The position numbers and the translations under genes are program-made. Positions 1-7,677 of a stretch of 14,927 nt of DNA are shown here, piece by piece. The notes under the pieces are model-generated. The model was not told the DNA's origin. It searched no databases and worked only from the letters and a program-made list of their open reading frames with translations. How positions within the stretch are numbered: position 1 is the first letter of the stretch; every line of letters begins with the position of its first letter. Location of the stretch: NCBI GenBank assembly GCA_021162485.1, contig JAGGYP010000049.1, positions 1-14,927 on the forward strand, read 5' to 3'. The DNA is from Thermoplasmata archaeon. Lineage in GTDB: Archaea > Thermoplasmatota > E2 > DHVEG-1 > B8-G13.

Positions 1-758
1 ACATAGAAGTTTACCATTTCTTTAAAAAACCATTTTCCATACTCAATAGTAGCTTTGCTAGGTGTTCCAACATACCCATTCTTTGCCCCGATATCTTGAA
101 GTGTTTTATTCCAATTTTTTATTGAAAAAAGATTTGCATAAACAGTTGGTAGTTTTTTATAACATTCATCCACCAGATATGGATACAAGTATCTCATGAG
201 AGAAGTCTCTCTAAAATCGGCATGGACTTCTTTGCTAGTATCAAATTTTACATTGGGCTCTCTTTTCTCTACAATTTTATTGTAAAAATAAGGGGCGAGT
301 GGCTCATATATTCTCATAAAAGGATACTTCCTCTTAGTTTTCCTAATTCCAGCGTAAATCCCTTTTAAATGCATGAGATCCATATGATACGTGGATATAA
401 TCAAAAATTTGAAGCCATGTTTTCCTAGTGAAGAACCCGCCCCATAGATGATGTCTTTTATAGCAGAAGCCGGGGTAGAAATTGTTCCAGGGAAATCTGA
501 AGCAATCTTACTATATCCAATAGGAATACCAGGCAGTAGTATATAATTCAGAGAGCTTTTTTTCTTTTTTAGAATCTTCATCGCCTCTATAACAACGTCT
601 CTGCAAATCATAAAATCCGTTCCGACTGGTAGATGTGGCCCGTGTTCTTCCATCGGGCTAATAGGTTGAAAGAAAATAGTTTTATTCCTATCAAGCTTAT
701 CAATTTCTCTCCAGTTCAGCTCTTCAAACCTGATTATATGATCAGATTTTCTCCTCAT
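1..758 (-). CDS. Creatininase-family metal-dependent amidohydrolase, 3' end cut by window edge
   Basis: The reverse strand reads open from an ATG at 758 to the window edge, giving 252 residues without a stop. Residues 33-48 hold the family's first metal motif, SPMEEHGPHLPVGTD, with E37, H39 and D48 in the spacing of creatininase E34/H36/D45. DFPGTIST (88-95) and HADFRETS (179-186) match the conserved FPGT and HAxxxETS segments. The middle loop, usually NGHGGN, reads STYHMD, leaving H125 and D127 as likely ligands. The family includes creatininase, MftE and the archaeal riboflavin/F420-pathway deformylase ArfB; all cleave a C-N amide-type bond with bound divalent metal. The substrate here cannot be told. 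The start has a strong ribosome site, GAGAGGAG, just upstream, and overlaps the DUF72 gene by 17 bases, so the two are probably translationally coupled. Family assignment is secure; function is not. Confidence 0.88.
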   Translation of the reverse strand, partial: MRRKSDHIIRFEELNWREIDKLDRNKTIFFQPISPMEEHGPHLPVGTDFMICRDVVIEAMKILKKKKSSLNYILLPGIPIGYSKIASDFPGTISTPASAIKDIIYGAGSSLGKHGFKFLIISTYHMDLMHLKGIYAGIRKTKRKYPFMRIYEPLAPYFYNKIVEKREPNVKFDTSKEVHADFRETSLMRYLYPYLVDECYKKLPTVYANLFSIKNWNKTLQDIGAKNGYVGTPSKATIEYGKWFFKEMVNFY

Positions 759-1452
759 TTTTTGTCTCCTCTCTTATGATGTTTCTAAATTCAATTGCAT
801 TTTCATACATGTAAACATTGTTAAATAAAACATAGCATTCTTTTTTACAGATACTTGCAAGTTTTTCTAATTCCTCTTTTGAATATTTATAATTGTATCC
901 TCCAATCCCATGTAATCTAAAATATTGAAACTCTCCATGTACTTGATTGTTTTTGAAAGGATCAACACAGTGTATAAGATCAAGTTCTTCACAGAGTTTT
1001 TTTACAGTTTTTTCATCCCAGCTTCCTCTCGGTTCCCATATGCAAAAAATATTTTTCCTACCTATCTTTTTAAAAAAGTTTCTCATATTTTCTATGTTTT
1101 CCTTGGTTGGTTTGAAGCTAGCTGGGCACTGAAAAATTATCTTATCTGCACCTAATATTTTGCTTGCTTCTACTGTTTTCTTCCATGCATCAAATACTAT
1201 GTCGTTGTTCCTAAAAAATCCACAGTTTTCAGGTCTGTAACCTAGTCTTTTGTATGTTGGGCTGTTTGGTGGATGCGTTACAACTTGCCATGCTTTTAAC
1301 GTAAACTCGAAATCTTTTGGAGCAATGTCTCGCCATTTTTTTAAAGTCTCCAGGGATGGTATTTTGTAAAATGTTTGCTGAACCTCAACTATTTCAAATG
1401 TTTTAAAATATTGTTCTTTACCATTTGCGAAGCCACAGCAGCCTATTTTCAT
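742..1452 (-). CDS. DUF72 (YecE-like) TIM-barrel protein
   Basis: A 236-residue protein from ATG 1452. An in-frame GTG at 1461 would add three residues, but the ribosome-site-like GGTG lies eight bases before the ATG, and the family begins with the MKIGCCGF-type strand. Hallmarks of DUF72 are IVEVQQTFYKIPS near the N-terminus (family EinstFY), FEFTLKAWQVVTHP (family F.vK....TH), WEPRGSW (family E.R..W), YFRLHG, and VLFNNVYMYENA near the C-terminus (family yFNN.....A). DUF72 proteins adopt a TIM-barrel-like fold and occur in bacteria and archaea; no reaction is firmly established. It lies 21 bases after the methionine aminopeptidase stop and runs 17 bases into the creatininase-family gene, so it is an internal gene of the minus-strand run. 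Confidence 0.9.
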   Translation of the reverse strand: MKIGCCGFANGKEQYFKTFEIVEVQQTFYKIPSLETLKKWRDIAPKDFEFTLKAWQVVTHPPNSPTYKRLGYRPENCGFFRNNDIVFDAWKKTVEASKILGADKIIFQCPASFKPTKENIENMRNFFKKIGRKNIFCIWEPRGSWDEKTVKKLCEELDLIHCVDPFKNNQVHGEFQYFRLHGIGGYNYKYSKEELEKLASICKKECYVLFNNVYMYENAIEFRNIIREETKNEEKI

Positions 1453-1473
1453 AATCTTCACACCAAATTGGGG

Positions 1474-2394
1474 TTATGTGATAATTTCTGCTTCATCGTC
1501 ATGTACGATTATTGTATGCTCTGTCTGTGCTACTTTACCTGTCTTCTTCTCAACCAGTTGATTGTATTGTTTTATATAACCTTGCCTAGCTAGTCTTTCT
1601 AACATATAGTTTGAATCTAAACCGCTTCTTTTTGAAAGCATTTTATGATACCATCTCTCTGCAAATGGCAGGCTTTTAAACTCGTTTTTCAAAAAATTAA
1701 TCTCCCTCTTCGCAACAGGATCTCGTAAGAAAAATCTCCTTGGGTTCAGGCATCTATATATATTTCCATTTTTGCCAGCTATAACATAGCCAACTCCATC
1801 TGTAGCAAACGGTTCTATAGCAACAGCCATACCTCTTTCTAATTTCACACCCTTTAACGCATCATCATAAAAATTAGGTATAGATATCCCAGCATGTAGA
1901 CAGAATTGTTCTAAAGAGTGACCAGTGAGATTCTCTATAGATGCAAACCCATGTTTCTCTATCGTATTTCCTATAATCTCTCCAATTTGTGAAACATCTA
2001 TGCCTGATTTTATAAAACCTATAGCGTTTCTCAGCGCCTCATTTGTTGCTTCTATAAGTTTTTCATATCTACTAGTAGCAATTTCGACAGTTACAGCAGT
2101 ATCTGCAATAAAACCATCAACATGAGCACCAACATCCAGTTTCACTAGATCACCTTTTTTAAAAACAAAATTGTCATTGTGTTTTGGAGTAAAATGTGCT
2201 GCTACCTCGTTGATAGATACATTTACAGGAAAAGCTAGGCTCGCACCCTCTTCTAATATCTTTTCCTCTACCTTGTTCACAACATCAAGAACAAGAACAC
2301 CTTGTTTTATCAGTTTTTTACCATATTCTCTAGCTTTTTTTGCGATTTCACCAGCAGTTTTATATTTTTCATAGATTTCTTCTTTCATAGACAT
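1474..2394 (-). CDS. map: Type II methionine aminopeptidase
   Basis: Removes the initiator methionine from nascent proteins in the cytosol, using two divalent metal ions. The protein is 306 residues, close to the roughly 295 usual for archaeal MetAP2. All ligands can be seen: D87 and D98 in KLDVGAHVDGFIAD, H159 in LTGHSLEQF, E194 in AVAIEPFATDGVG and E292 in QTEHTII, with the substrate-binding H67 in AAHFTP. The insertion between H159 and E194 is the short archaeal type II form. The start at 2394 overlaps the Sua5 stop by 10 bases (ATGTCTATGA), and an AAGG site lies 7 bases upstream. A second in-frame ATG at 2388 is less favoured. The neighbours (Sua5, MBF1) make a translation-linked operon. 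Very secure. Confidence 0.97.
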   Translation of the reverse strand: MSMKEEIYEKYKTAGEIAKKAREYGKKLIKQGVLVLDVVNKVEEKILEEGASLAFPVNVSINEVAAHFTPKHNDNFVFKKGDLVKLDVGAHVDGFIADTAVTVEIATSRYEKLIEATNEALRNAIGFIKSGIDVSQIGEIIGNTIEKHGFASIENLTGHSLEQFCLHAGISIPNFYDDALKGVKLERGMAVAIEPFATDGVGYVIAGKNGNIYRCLNPRRFFLRDPVAKREINFLKNEFKSLPFAERWYHKMLSKRSGLDSNYMLERLARQGYIKQYNQLVEKKTGKVAQTEHTIIVHDDEAEIIT

Positions 2395-2975
2395 CCTAAT
2401 ACCTTTTTGATTTTTTGCAAGCTTATACTTCCTTCTCTTAATATCTTTATTTTTTTATCTCTCAATTCTATTATAGTAGATGGTCTGTTGCATAATTTGC
2501 CATAGTCAATATATAAGTTTATTTTATCCCCAAACATTTTTTTTATCTCATCAATAGTGGAGGGTACAGGTTTGCTGTGTATATTAGCGCTGGTTGCAGT
2601 TATAAAACCAAACCTGGATATTATTTTTAAGGCAATCTCGTTATCTGGGATCCTTATTGCTACGCTATCTTTGCCAGCTGTAACCACATCGGGCACAGTT
2701 TCCTTTTTTTTGAGAACCAGCGTTAATGGGCCTGGTAGAAATTCCTTTGCTATTTTCATTATCCTATCATCAACATATGCTATTTTTTCTATGTCTCTAT
2801 GAGATGAAACTGCTACCGATAAAGGTTCACTAAGAGGTCTTTTTTTAACTTCAAAAACTTTTTTCACAGCATCCTCATTAAATATATCAGCACCTATACC
2901 ATACAAGGTATCAGTGGGATAAACAATAAGCTCACCGTTTTTAAGAGTTGAGACAGCTTCTTTGATTATATCCAT
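2385..2975 (-). CDS. L-threonylcarbamoyladenylate synthase (Sua5/TsaC family)
   Basis: Makes threonylcarbamoyl-AMP from threonine, bicarbonate and ATP. This is the first step of t6A37 modification of ANN-decoding tRNAs; in archaea the KEOPS complex then transfers the group. At 196 residues it is the short TsaC-like form containing only the YrdC domain; the C-terminal Sua5 domain is absent. Motifs in order are YPTDTLYG (19-26), KKRPLSEPLS (44-53), PGPLTLVL (81-88), SVAIRIPD (104-111), TATSAN (126-131) and RPSTIIEL (164-171). The start at ATG 2975 fits the usual distance to the PTDT motif, but I see no good ribosome site before it, only a weak TGAT 12 bases away. It lies 22 bases after the MBF1 stop and overlaps the aminopeptidase start. 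Confidence 0.95.
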   Translation of the reverse strand: MDIIKEAVSTLKNGELIVYPTDTLYGIGADIFNEDAVKKVFEVKKRPLSEPLSVAVSSHRDIEKIAYVDDRIMKIAKEFLPGPLTLVLKKKETVPDVVTAGKDSVAIRIPDNEIALKIISRFGFITATSANIHSKPVPSTIDEIKKMFGDKINLYIDYGKLCNRPSTIIELRDKKIKILREGSISLQKIKKVLGCL

Positions 2976-2997
2976 TTTTAAACAGACATCATTTACT

Positions 2998-3468
2998 TTA
3001 TTTATCTAACTTTTCACCCAATAGATCACCGAGTGTTAAGCCGCCGCTTTTAGATCCTCCACTTTTTTTAACAGCCACTCCTTTAACCTCTTCCAGGAGG
3101 GTTATTCCTAAAATCTTTTCCAACTTTTTGATGGTTTCATCTGATGGTCTGAGATCTCCATTTTCAATTTTAGCTATGGTCACAGTTCTTTCGCCCACCA
3201 GTGCTCCTAATTGCTCCCTGGTAAGGTTTTTTTTCATTCTAGCATTTTTTATTCTTTGATTCCAATCTGGAACCAATTCCTTATCCATTTTTTTGTAGAT
3301 ATCCTCAGCAAATAATTTTTTCTTTGCAACATGTTTAGCAGGAGATAAAGTGGTTCTTGGAACTTCTTTTCCATAGGATAAACATTTTGGACAGACCATC
3401 ATTTTTACGCCATCAATTATTGCCAATCTACAATCATGACTTTCCTTACCACAGAGTTCGCATTGCAT
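2998..3468 (-). CDS. Multiprotein bridging factor 1 (MBF1), zinc ribbon plus HTH
   Basis: A 156-residue protein with an N-terminal zinc ribbon (C3, C6, C26, C29) and a Cro/C1-type helix-turn-helix over about residues 71-124 (NLTREQLGALVGERTVTIAK is the core), then a Gly/Ser/Lys-rich linker and a short tail. This layout is specific to archaeal MBF1. Eukaryotic MBF1 bridges activators and TBP; archaeal MBF1 has been linked to translation and the ribosome. I start at ATG 3468, because the family starts MQCELCG and an AGGGTG site lies six bases upstream. An in-frame TTG at 3489 would add seven residues with no support. The gene sits 31 bases after the coiled-coil gene and 22 before Sua5, probably in one transcript. 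Confidence 0.95.
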   Translation of the reverse strand: MQCELCGKESHDCRLAIIDGVKMMVCPKCLSYGKEVPRTTLSPAKHVAKKKLFAEDIYKKMDKELVPDWNQRIKNARMKKNLTREQLGALVGERTVTIAKIENGDLRPSDETIKKLEKILGITLLEEVKGVAVKKSGGSKSGGLTLGDLLGEKLDK

Positions 3469-3499
3469 CAAAAACACCCTGTTTTTCAATTTTAAAATT

Positions 3500-4366
3500 T
3501 TAAATTAAACCAGCTTTTTGCAAGATCATAAGATCTTCTGTGCTAAGTTTCTCTCCCCTTTTAAATCTTTCAAATATCTCACTTGCCTTCTTCTGACTTG
3601 GTGCGATACCTTCTACTTTTACTCCAGATTTTTTCTTTTCCTCAGCTATTTTTCTATCAAGCTCGTGAATTTTATCCACATATGAAATAAACTCGTTATG
3701 AACTTTATCCGCCTCAATTTTTACCAGTACAATCTTCTCCTGCAGCTCGTTTACTTTTTCTCTTAACTGGTCGCATTGTTTAAGCAAATTTAACATTTTT
3801 TCATGTTCTTGCTGAGCTTTTTTAGCAAGTTCTTCTACTTGTTTATGCTGCTTTTCAGCTTTTTCCTTTATATGTTTCTCTTCTTCCAATGCCTTTTTGA
3901 TTTTCGGATCCTGTAAAAGGGCATTTTCTTTTTCTTTTATCTTGAGATGAAGCTGAGCAATTTTTTCAATTAATTCTTTTTCATTTTGTGGAGACATTGG
4001 GCGGGTCATTTGTTCATGTTCAAGTTGTCTAACCTCTTTTTTAAGTTTGCTTATGCCCGGTCCGCCTAAAGCTGCTGAGCGTTTTTTTTCTAAGGCGCGT
4101 ATTTTCATCTTTATTTTTTCATAAGCTCGGTTTAGTTGATTTCTTATCTCCTTTGCCTTCTTCACACGTTCATTGATCTCATCTCTTCTTTTTTTGTGCT
4201 CCTTTGCCTGATCTCTTAACTCTCTTATTTTTGCATTTATAGCATCTCTTTCTGAGATTAGTTTTTTAGACTGAAGATGAAGCTGGTCTCTTCTATTTCT
4301 AGCCTCATTTGCCTTTTTTTGCAGTTCCTCTCTCTGTTTTTCCAGCTCCTCTAATGTCTCTTCCAT
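3500..4366 (-). CDS. Archaeal coiled-coil protein (COG1340-like)
   Basis: A 288-residue soluble protein with no signal peptide or membrane segment. Almost all of residues 1-240 is Lys/Glu/Gln/Arg-rich heptad sequence predicting a long coiled coil, with one proline/glycine break near residues 97-120 (AALGGPGISK, then RPMSPQNEKE). It ends in a compact tail with the pattern F-E-R-F-K-R-G-E-K-L-S-T-E-D-L. Long coiled-coil proteins with such a tail are widespread in archaea and generally lack a known function; some are annotated as phosphoserine-phosphatase-like without real basis. The start is ATG 4366, with AAGG eight bases upstream. A TTG at 4372 in the same frame is too close to that site. It is the first gene of the minus-strand run, fed by a promoter in the divergent region. 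Confidence 0.85.
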   Translation of the reverse strand: MEETLEELEKQREELQKKANEARNRRDQLHLQSKKLISERDAINAKIRELRDQAKEHKKRRDEINERVKKAKEIRNQLNRAYEKIKMKIRALEKKRSAALGGPGISKLKKEVRQLEHEQMTRPMSPQNEKELIEKIAQLHLKIKEKENALLQDPKIKKALEEEKHIKEKAEKQHKQVEELAKKAQQEHEKMLNLLKQCDQLREKVNELQEKIVLVKIEADKVHNEFISYVDKIHELDRKIAEEKKKSGVKVEGIAPSQKKASEIFERFKRGEKLSTEDLMILQKAGLI

Positions 4367-4410
4367 TCTCAAAGCCTTCTAAATCTCTTATTAGATTAAA
4401 TATTTGTTGT

Positions 4411-4420
4411 ATTTATTAAG
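4411..4420 (-). promoter_or_regulatory. Candidate TATA box for the minus-strand run
   Basis: On the minus strand this reads CTTAATAAAT, 45-54 bases upstream of the coiled-coil ATG at 4366. An archaeal start about 25 bases downstream of the box would leave a leader of roughly 20-25 bases containing the AAGG ribosome site. The whole area is AT-rich, so the exact box is uncertain. Confidence 0.4.
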
Positions 4421-4526
4421 TATTTCGAATATCTGGTAGGCAAACATCAGGTGTAATAACATAAATAGTATATAATAATTATTTCTAAATATTTATTTAT
4501 CTACTTAGGGGTTAAATAGAAACATT

Positions 4527-4536
4527 TTAGTATAAG
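4527..4536 (+). promoter_or_regulatory. Candidate TATA box for the Lon-like protease operon
   Basis: TTAGTATAAG-type sequence about 45-50 bases before the protease ATG at 4579, giving a predicted leader near 20 bases. A second AT-rich candidate (AATATTTATTTAT, 4488-4500) would give a longer leader. The 206-base gap between the divergent starts holds no convincing ORF or RNA gene. The ribosome site is the near-perfect AAGGTGAT at 4566-4573, five bases before the ATG. Confidence 0.4.
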
Positions 4537-4578
4537 ATGTATATTATAAGAGAGGCAGCATAGACAAGGTGATTTTTT

Positions 4579-6630
4579 ATGGAGAAAACAAAATTGCTAG
4601 CTTTCTTACTCATAGTGGCATTATCAACAACATCTTTTAATGCGATTGCAATAAAATTAAATGAAGGAAATATTAGTATATTTTACAGAAGCATATCTGT
4701 TTTTGCACCTGCTGTAGCTCAGACAAGCACAGGATATAAAGGAGTAGTTTCTACTGTTACTGTTACAATTCACAATGGAAGTACATGTAGCGGCAGAGTC
4801 TTTGTTGAAACAACACCTTTAACACAAATAGATATGCAAGGATCAGCTAGATTAGCTGTAGCGGTTGCAGGTGCATTAACAGGGATGGATACTTCAAATT
4901 ATGATTTCTTCTTTGTTATAAGAACAGATTCTCCTGTTATCGGTGGTCCATCTGCAGGAGCAGTTATGACTGTAGCAACTATTGCTGCCTTAGAAGGCTG
5001 GGATATAGATAACAAAACAATGATGACAGGAATGATAGACCCTGATGGTAGCATTGGCCCTGTGGGGGGTATAATAGCAAAGTTGGAGGCGGCTTATGAT
5101 GTAGGTGCAACACGGTTTTTAATACCAAAAGGACAGGGAACTTATACTGACATTGAAACAGTGAAAACAATCAAAAAGATAGGAAATACAAAGATAGTAG
5201 AAATCTCGCAAAAACTAGTTAAAAGAAATGTTTCAGATTATGCCATGGATAAATATGGTATTGAAGTTGTTGAGGTAGCGGATATTAACGAAGCCTTGTA
5301 TTATATGACCGGGCATGTGTTTAATATCACAACATCTGAACATCCTATTACCACAGAAGAATATATCAACTCAATGAAACCCCTTGCACAAAATCTTTTA
5401 AAAGAAGCAAATGAAAGCTATATAAACGCATCAAAAGAATACAATGAAACAGAGATACCAAATCAATTTCCTTTCTATTATGATAGGCAGATAAGCGGAA
5501 TGTTAAAAGAAAGCAAAGATGCATTAGATGCTGCAGTATCATCATACAAAAAAAATCTATTTTATTCTAGCACAAGCAAATCATTTTTGTCTCTTATAAA
5601 TTCAAGATTTGTAACCTATGCTTGCACCTATTTCAAGAAAAAATCAGATGATAGGGAAAAATATCTGCAAGATTTGATAGAGCAATGCAATTCTTTTGTG
5701 AATGAGAAAAGTAACCTGGCAAAAAATGCAGAAGTAAAAGGTATAACATCATTACAATGTGTTGGTGCGGCACAAAAAAGGGTATTAGATGCCAAAGATC
5801 AGTTAGATTCAGCAATTGAAAGCTATGAAAACGGTGATTATCTTAATGCTTTATATAAACTGGCATATGCAACTGAAAGAGCGAAAAGTGTTGGTTGGTG
5901 GGTAAATATCTCCAAAGGCTTCAAAGAATATGGAAATGTAACCAACGAGGCTCTAGGAGATGTTGGGGAAAAATACATAGAGTCAGCTCAACAAGCAGTG
6001 GTTTACTCATCCATAATACTACAGGAAATGGGAAAAACATCTGATCTAATAAATGATGCAAACAACCTCCTTACAAAAGCTAGAGGAGAAATAGACGAAT
6101 ACCCTGCATCAGCTTTATTTGAGGCTTTAGAAGCAATGTCTAAAGCCAATTTAGCCTTGGAAATAGTAGATGGTATCGACAAGGATAAGCTAAACAGGGC
6201 AAAAGACGCTGCAAACAATGCTATAACTGAGAGTAGAAAACTAGGGATTGAACCTATACTAGCTGTAAGTTATTATGAATATGCTGAAACCTTATCAAAC
6301 GAGTCAGCATATAATGCAATAATATTTTACAAGCACTCAAACATTATTGCTGGCGCACTAAGATTAATAATAAAACCACCTTCAGAGAAAAAATCCATCT
6401 ACCTGAGCATACCACCAGTGTCAAAAAGAGCAGCAACGGTTATTGAGATAAGTAGAGATACTCTTATGTTATTTTATTACATGTTGCTAGTAGCATCAGC
6501 AACAGTGCTAATAGGTTTATTCCTTGGAATAACAATAGATAGAATATCTAGTAGCAGGAAGAGAGAGGAGCTCGAATATCTGCCTAGAAGTGTGAGAGAA
6601 TTTTACAAAAAACAGGGTAGAAAATATTGA
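4579..6630 (+). CDS. Secreted, membrane-anchored Lon-like serine protease (S16, COG1750 type)
   Basis: A 683-residue protein with an N-terminal signal/anchor (about residues 5-24), an S16 protease domain (about 50-215), a long helical region (about 255-610), a C-terminal transmembrane segment (about 628-653) and a 30-residue basic tail. The catalytic dyad is S125 in GGPSAGAVM and K168 in GPVGGIIAKLEAA; the 43-residue spacing equals that of E. coli Lon (S679/K722). There is no AAA+ ATPase domain, so proteolysis would not be ATP-driven in cis. Eleven N-x-S/T sequons in the large central part agree with an extracytoplasmic location and archaeal N-glycosylation. Archaea carry such proteins as predicted surface or envelope proteases; substrates are unknown. 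It is the first gene of an operon, 11 bases before EndA. Confidence 0.9.
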   Translation: MEKTKLLAFLLIVALSTTSFNAIAIKLNEGNISIFYRSISVFAPAVAQTSTGYKGVVSTVTVTIHNGSTCSGRVFVETTPLTQIDMQGSARLAVAVAGALTGMDTSNYDFFFVIRTDSPVIGGPSAGAVMTVATIAALEGWDIDNKTMMTGMIDPDGSIGPVGGIIAKLEAAYDVGATRFLIPKGQGTYTDIETVKTIKKIGNTKIVEISQKLVKRNVSDYAMDKYGIEVVEVADINEALYYMTGHVFNITTSEHPITTEEYINSMKPLAQNLLKEANESYINASKEYNETEIPNQFPFYYDRQISGMLKESKDALDAAVSSYKKNLFYSSTSKSFLSLINSRFVTYACTYFKKKSDDREKYLQDLIEQCNSFVNEKSNLAKNAEVKGITSLQCVGAAQKRVLDAKDQLDSAIESYENGDYLNALYKLAYATERAKSVGWWVNISKGFKEYGNVTNEALGDVGEKYIESAQQAVVYSSIILQEMGKTSDLINDANNLLTKARGEIDEYPASALFEALEAMSKANLALEIVDGIDKDKLNRAKDAANNAITESRKLGIEPILAVSYYEYAETLSNESAYNAIIFYKHSNIIAGALRLIIKPPSEKKSIYLSIPPVSKRAATVIEISRDTLMLFYYMLLVASATVLIGLFLGITIDRISSSRKREELEYLPRSVREFYKKQGRKY

Positions 6631-6641
6631 TGGGATAATCA

Positions 6642-7658
6642 ATGATTGCAAAGTTAAAACCTAATGGAGAAGTGTTACTCAAAAAATCAAGCTTGGTAAA
6701 CAGACTATACTCAAAAAGCGGGTTTGGGAAGCTTGATAAAAAAGGCAACCTGCTATTGCATCCTATAGAAGCCACATATTTATTAGAGAATAGAAAAATA
6801 AAATTGGAGGGCAAGGATCTTCAATCCTTCTTCCAACATTGTATAAAAATCTACCCAAGATTCGAAATTAGATACCTTGCTTTTAGAGATTTGAGAAAAA
6901 GAGGATACATTGTAAAAATATTAGATAACAAACCATTTGATTTCAAGATAAAAGGAAAACAATTAGAAAACCAATACATACTGGTAAATTCTGAAAGAGA
7001 AGAATTTAGCATAAAAAAAATCCTAGAGTTTTTAGACGAGGCAAACAATTTTTTTGTCGCGGTTGTAGATGAAGAGGGAGATATTACGTATTATAGTTTT
7101 TCAGAAGCAGATTTGAAAGGAAATATACAAAAAAATATTTTTAACAAGGCACAGGGAATACTTTTGGGAGATAGGGTTATAGTTTTCGAAAAGAATTGTG
7201 CAAAAGAGTTGTTGGAAAAAGAATTTTTTGGAAAGCCTTTCTCTGAGGGGATACAATTGTCATTTGTTGAAGCAGCATATCTTTTAGAGAAGAAAATTGT
7301 TGAGATAATAGATCCTAGAAGAAAAAAGAAGATCACTGTTAATGAACTAATTGACTTGGCTAAAAAAGTACAGCCAGATATAAAGGAGAGATTGAGAGTA
7401 TATATGGATTTGAAAGAAAAAAATTTGATAGTTAAGACAGGTTTCAAATTTGGAACACATTTCAGAGCATATAAAAATGATCCAGATATGCATCATGCAG
7501 AGTACCTTGTTGAGATAGTTGATAATGATTTTACAAATACTTGGACTTTTTTGAGCAGAATAATCAGACTGGCTCATTCGGTAAAGAAAAACATGGTTTT
7601 TGCAGTAGTAAATGATAAATATCTCAGATACATCTCTGGTAGTTGGTTAAGAATGTAA
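6642..7658 (+). CDS. endA: tRNA-splicing endonuclease, fused two-repeat form (alpha-2 type)
   Basis: Cuts pre-tRNA introns at bulge-helix-bulge sites in the cytosol. The 338-residue length is twice that of single-domain EndA, and two diverged repeats are visible. The N-terminal one (HPIEATYLLENRKI, 40-53) mirrors the C-terminal one (SFVEAAYLLEKKIV, 207-220). The C-terminal half keeps the catalytic triad: Y277 in GTHFRAY, H285 in HHAEYLV and K315 in RLAHSVKK. The H-to-K spacing of 30 matches Archaeoglobus (H257/K287). The N-terminal half lacks the triad and is presumably structural, as in the homodimeric enzymes of Archaeoglobus and Thermoplasma. No N-x-S/T sequon occurs in the whole protein, unlike both flanking secreted proteins. 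The start at ATG 6642 has GGGAT eight bases upstream. Its pairing with two secreted proteins is functionally odd. Confidence 0.94.
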   Translation: MIAKLKPNGEVLLKKSSLVNRLYSKSGFGKLDKKGNLLLHPIEATYLLENRKIKLEGKDLQSFFQHCIKIYPRFEIRYLAFRDLRKRGYIVKILDNKPFDFKIKGKQLENQYILVNSEREEFSIKKILEFLDEANNFFVAVVDEEGDITYYSFSEADLKGNIQKNIFNKAQGILLGDRVIVFEKNCAKELLEKEFFGKPFSEGIQLSFVEAAYLLEKKIVEIIDPRRKKKITVNELIDLAKKVQPDIKERLRVYMDLKEKNLIVKTGFKFGTHFRAYKNDPDMHHAEYLVEIVDNDFTNTWTFLSRIIRLAHSVKKNMVFAVVNDKYLRYISGSWLRM

Positions 7659-7677
7659 AAAACTGTTGGGGAAGGCA

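Noticed and set aside
1453..1461. GTG start for the DUF72 gene
   Set aside because: The ATG at 1452 has better ribosome-site spacing and matches the family's N-terminus.
4373..4578. Possible small RNA or short gene in the largest intergenic gap
   Set aside because: It is only AT-rich sequence with TATA-like strings and minor direct repeats (TATAAGA at 4531 and 4545). No stable hairpin or credible start plus ribosome site was seen before 4579.
5008..5060. C/D box-like sequences (ATGATGA and CTGATG) suggesting a guide RNA
   Set aside because: They fall in the conserved protease coding region, the D box is not clean, and there is no kink-turn arrangement of paired C/D and C'/D' boxes.
6629..6637. 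Start of endA at the ATG overlapping the protease stop (TGATG)
   Set aside because: That ATG is followed after one codon by TAA; the real start is ATG 6642.
7091..7447. 118-codon open frame on the minus strand inside endA
   Set aside because: It is antisense to the catalytic half of a clearly conserved gene, has low-complexity Phe/Ser-rich content typical of shadow frames in AT-rich DNA, and has no ribosome site.
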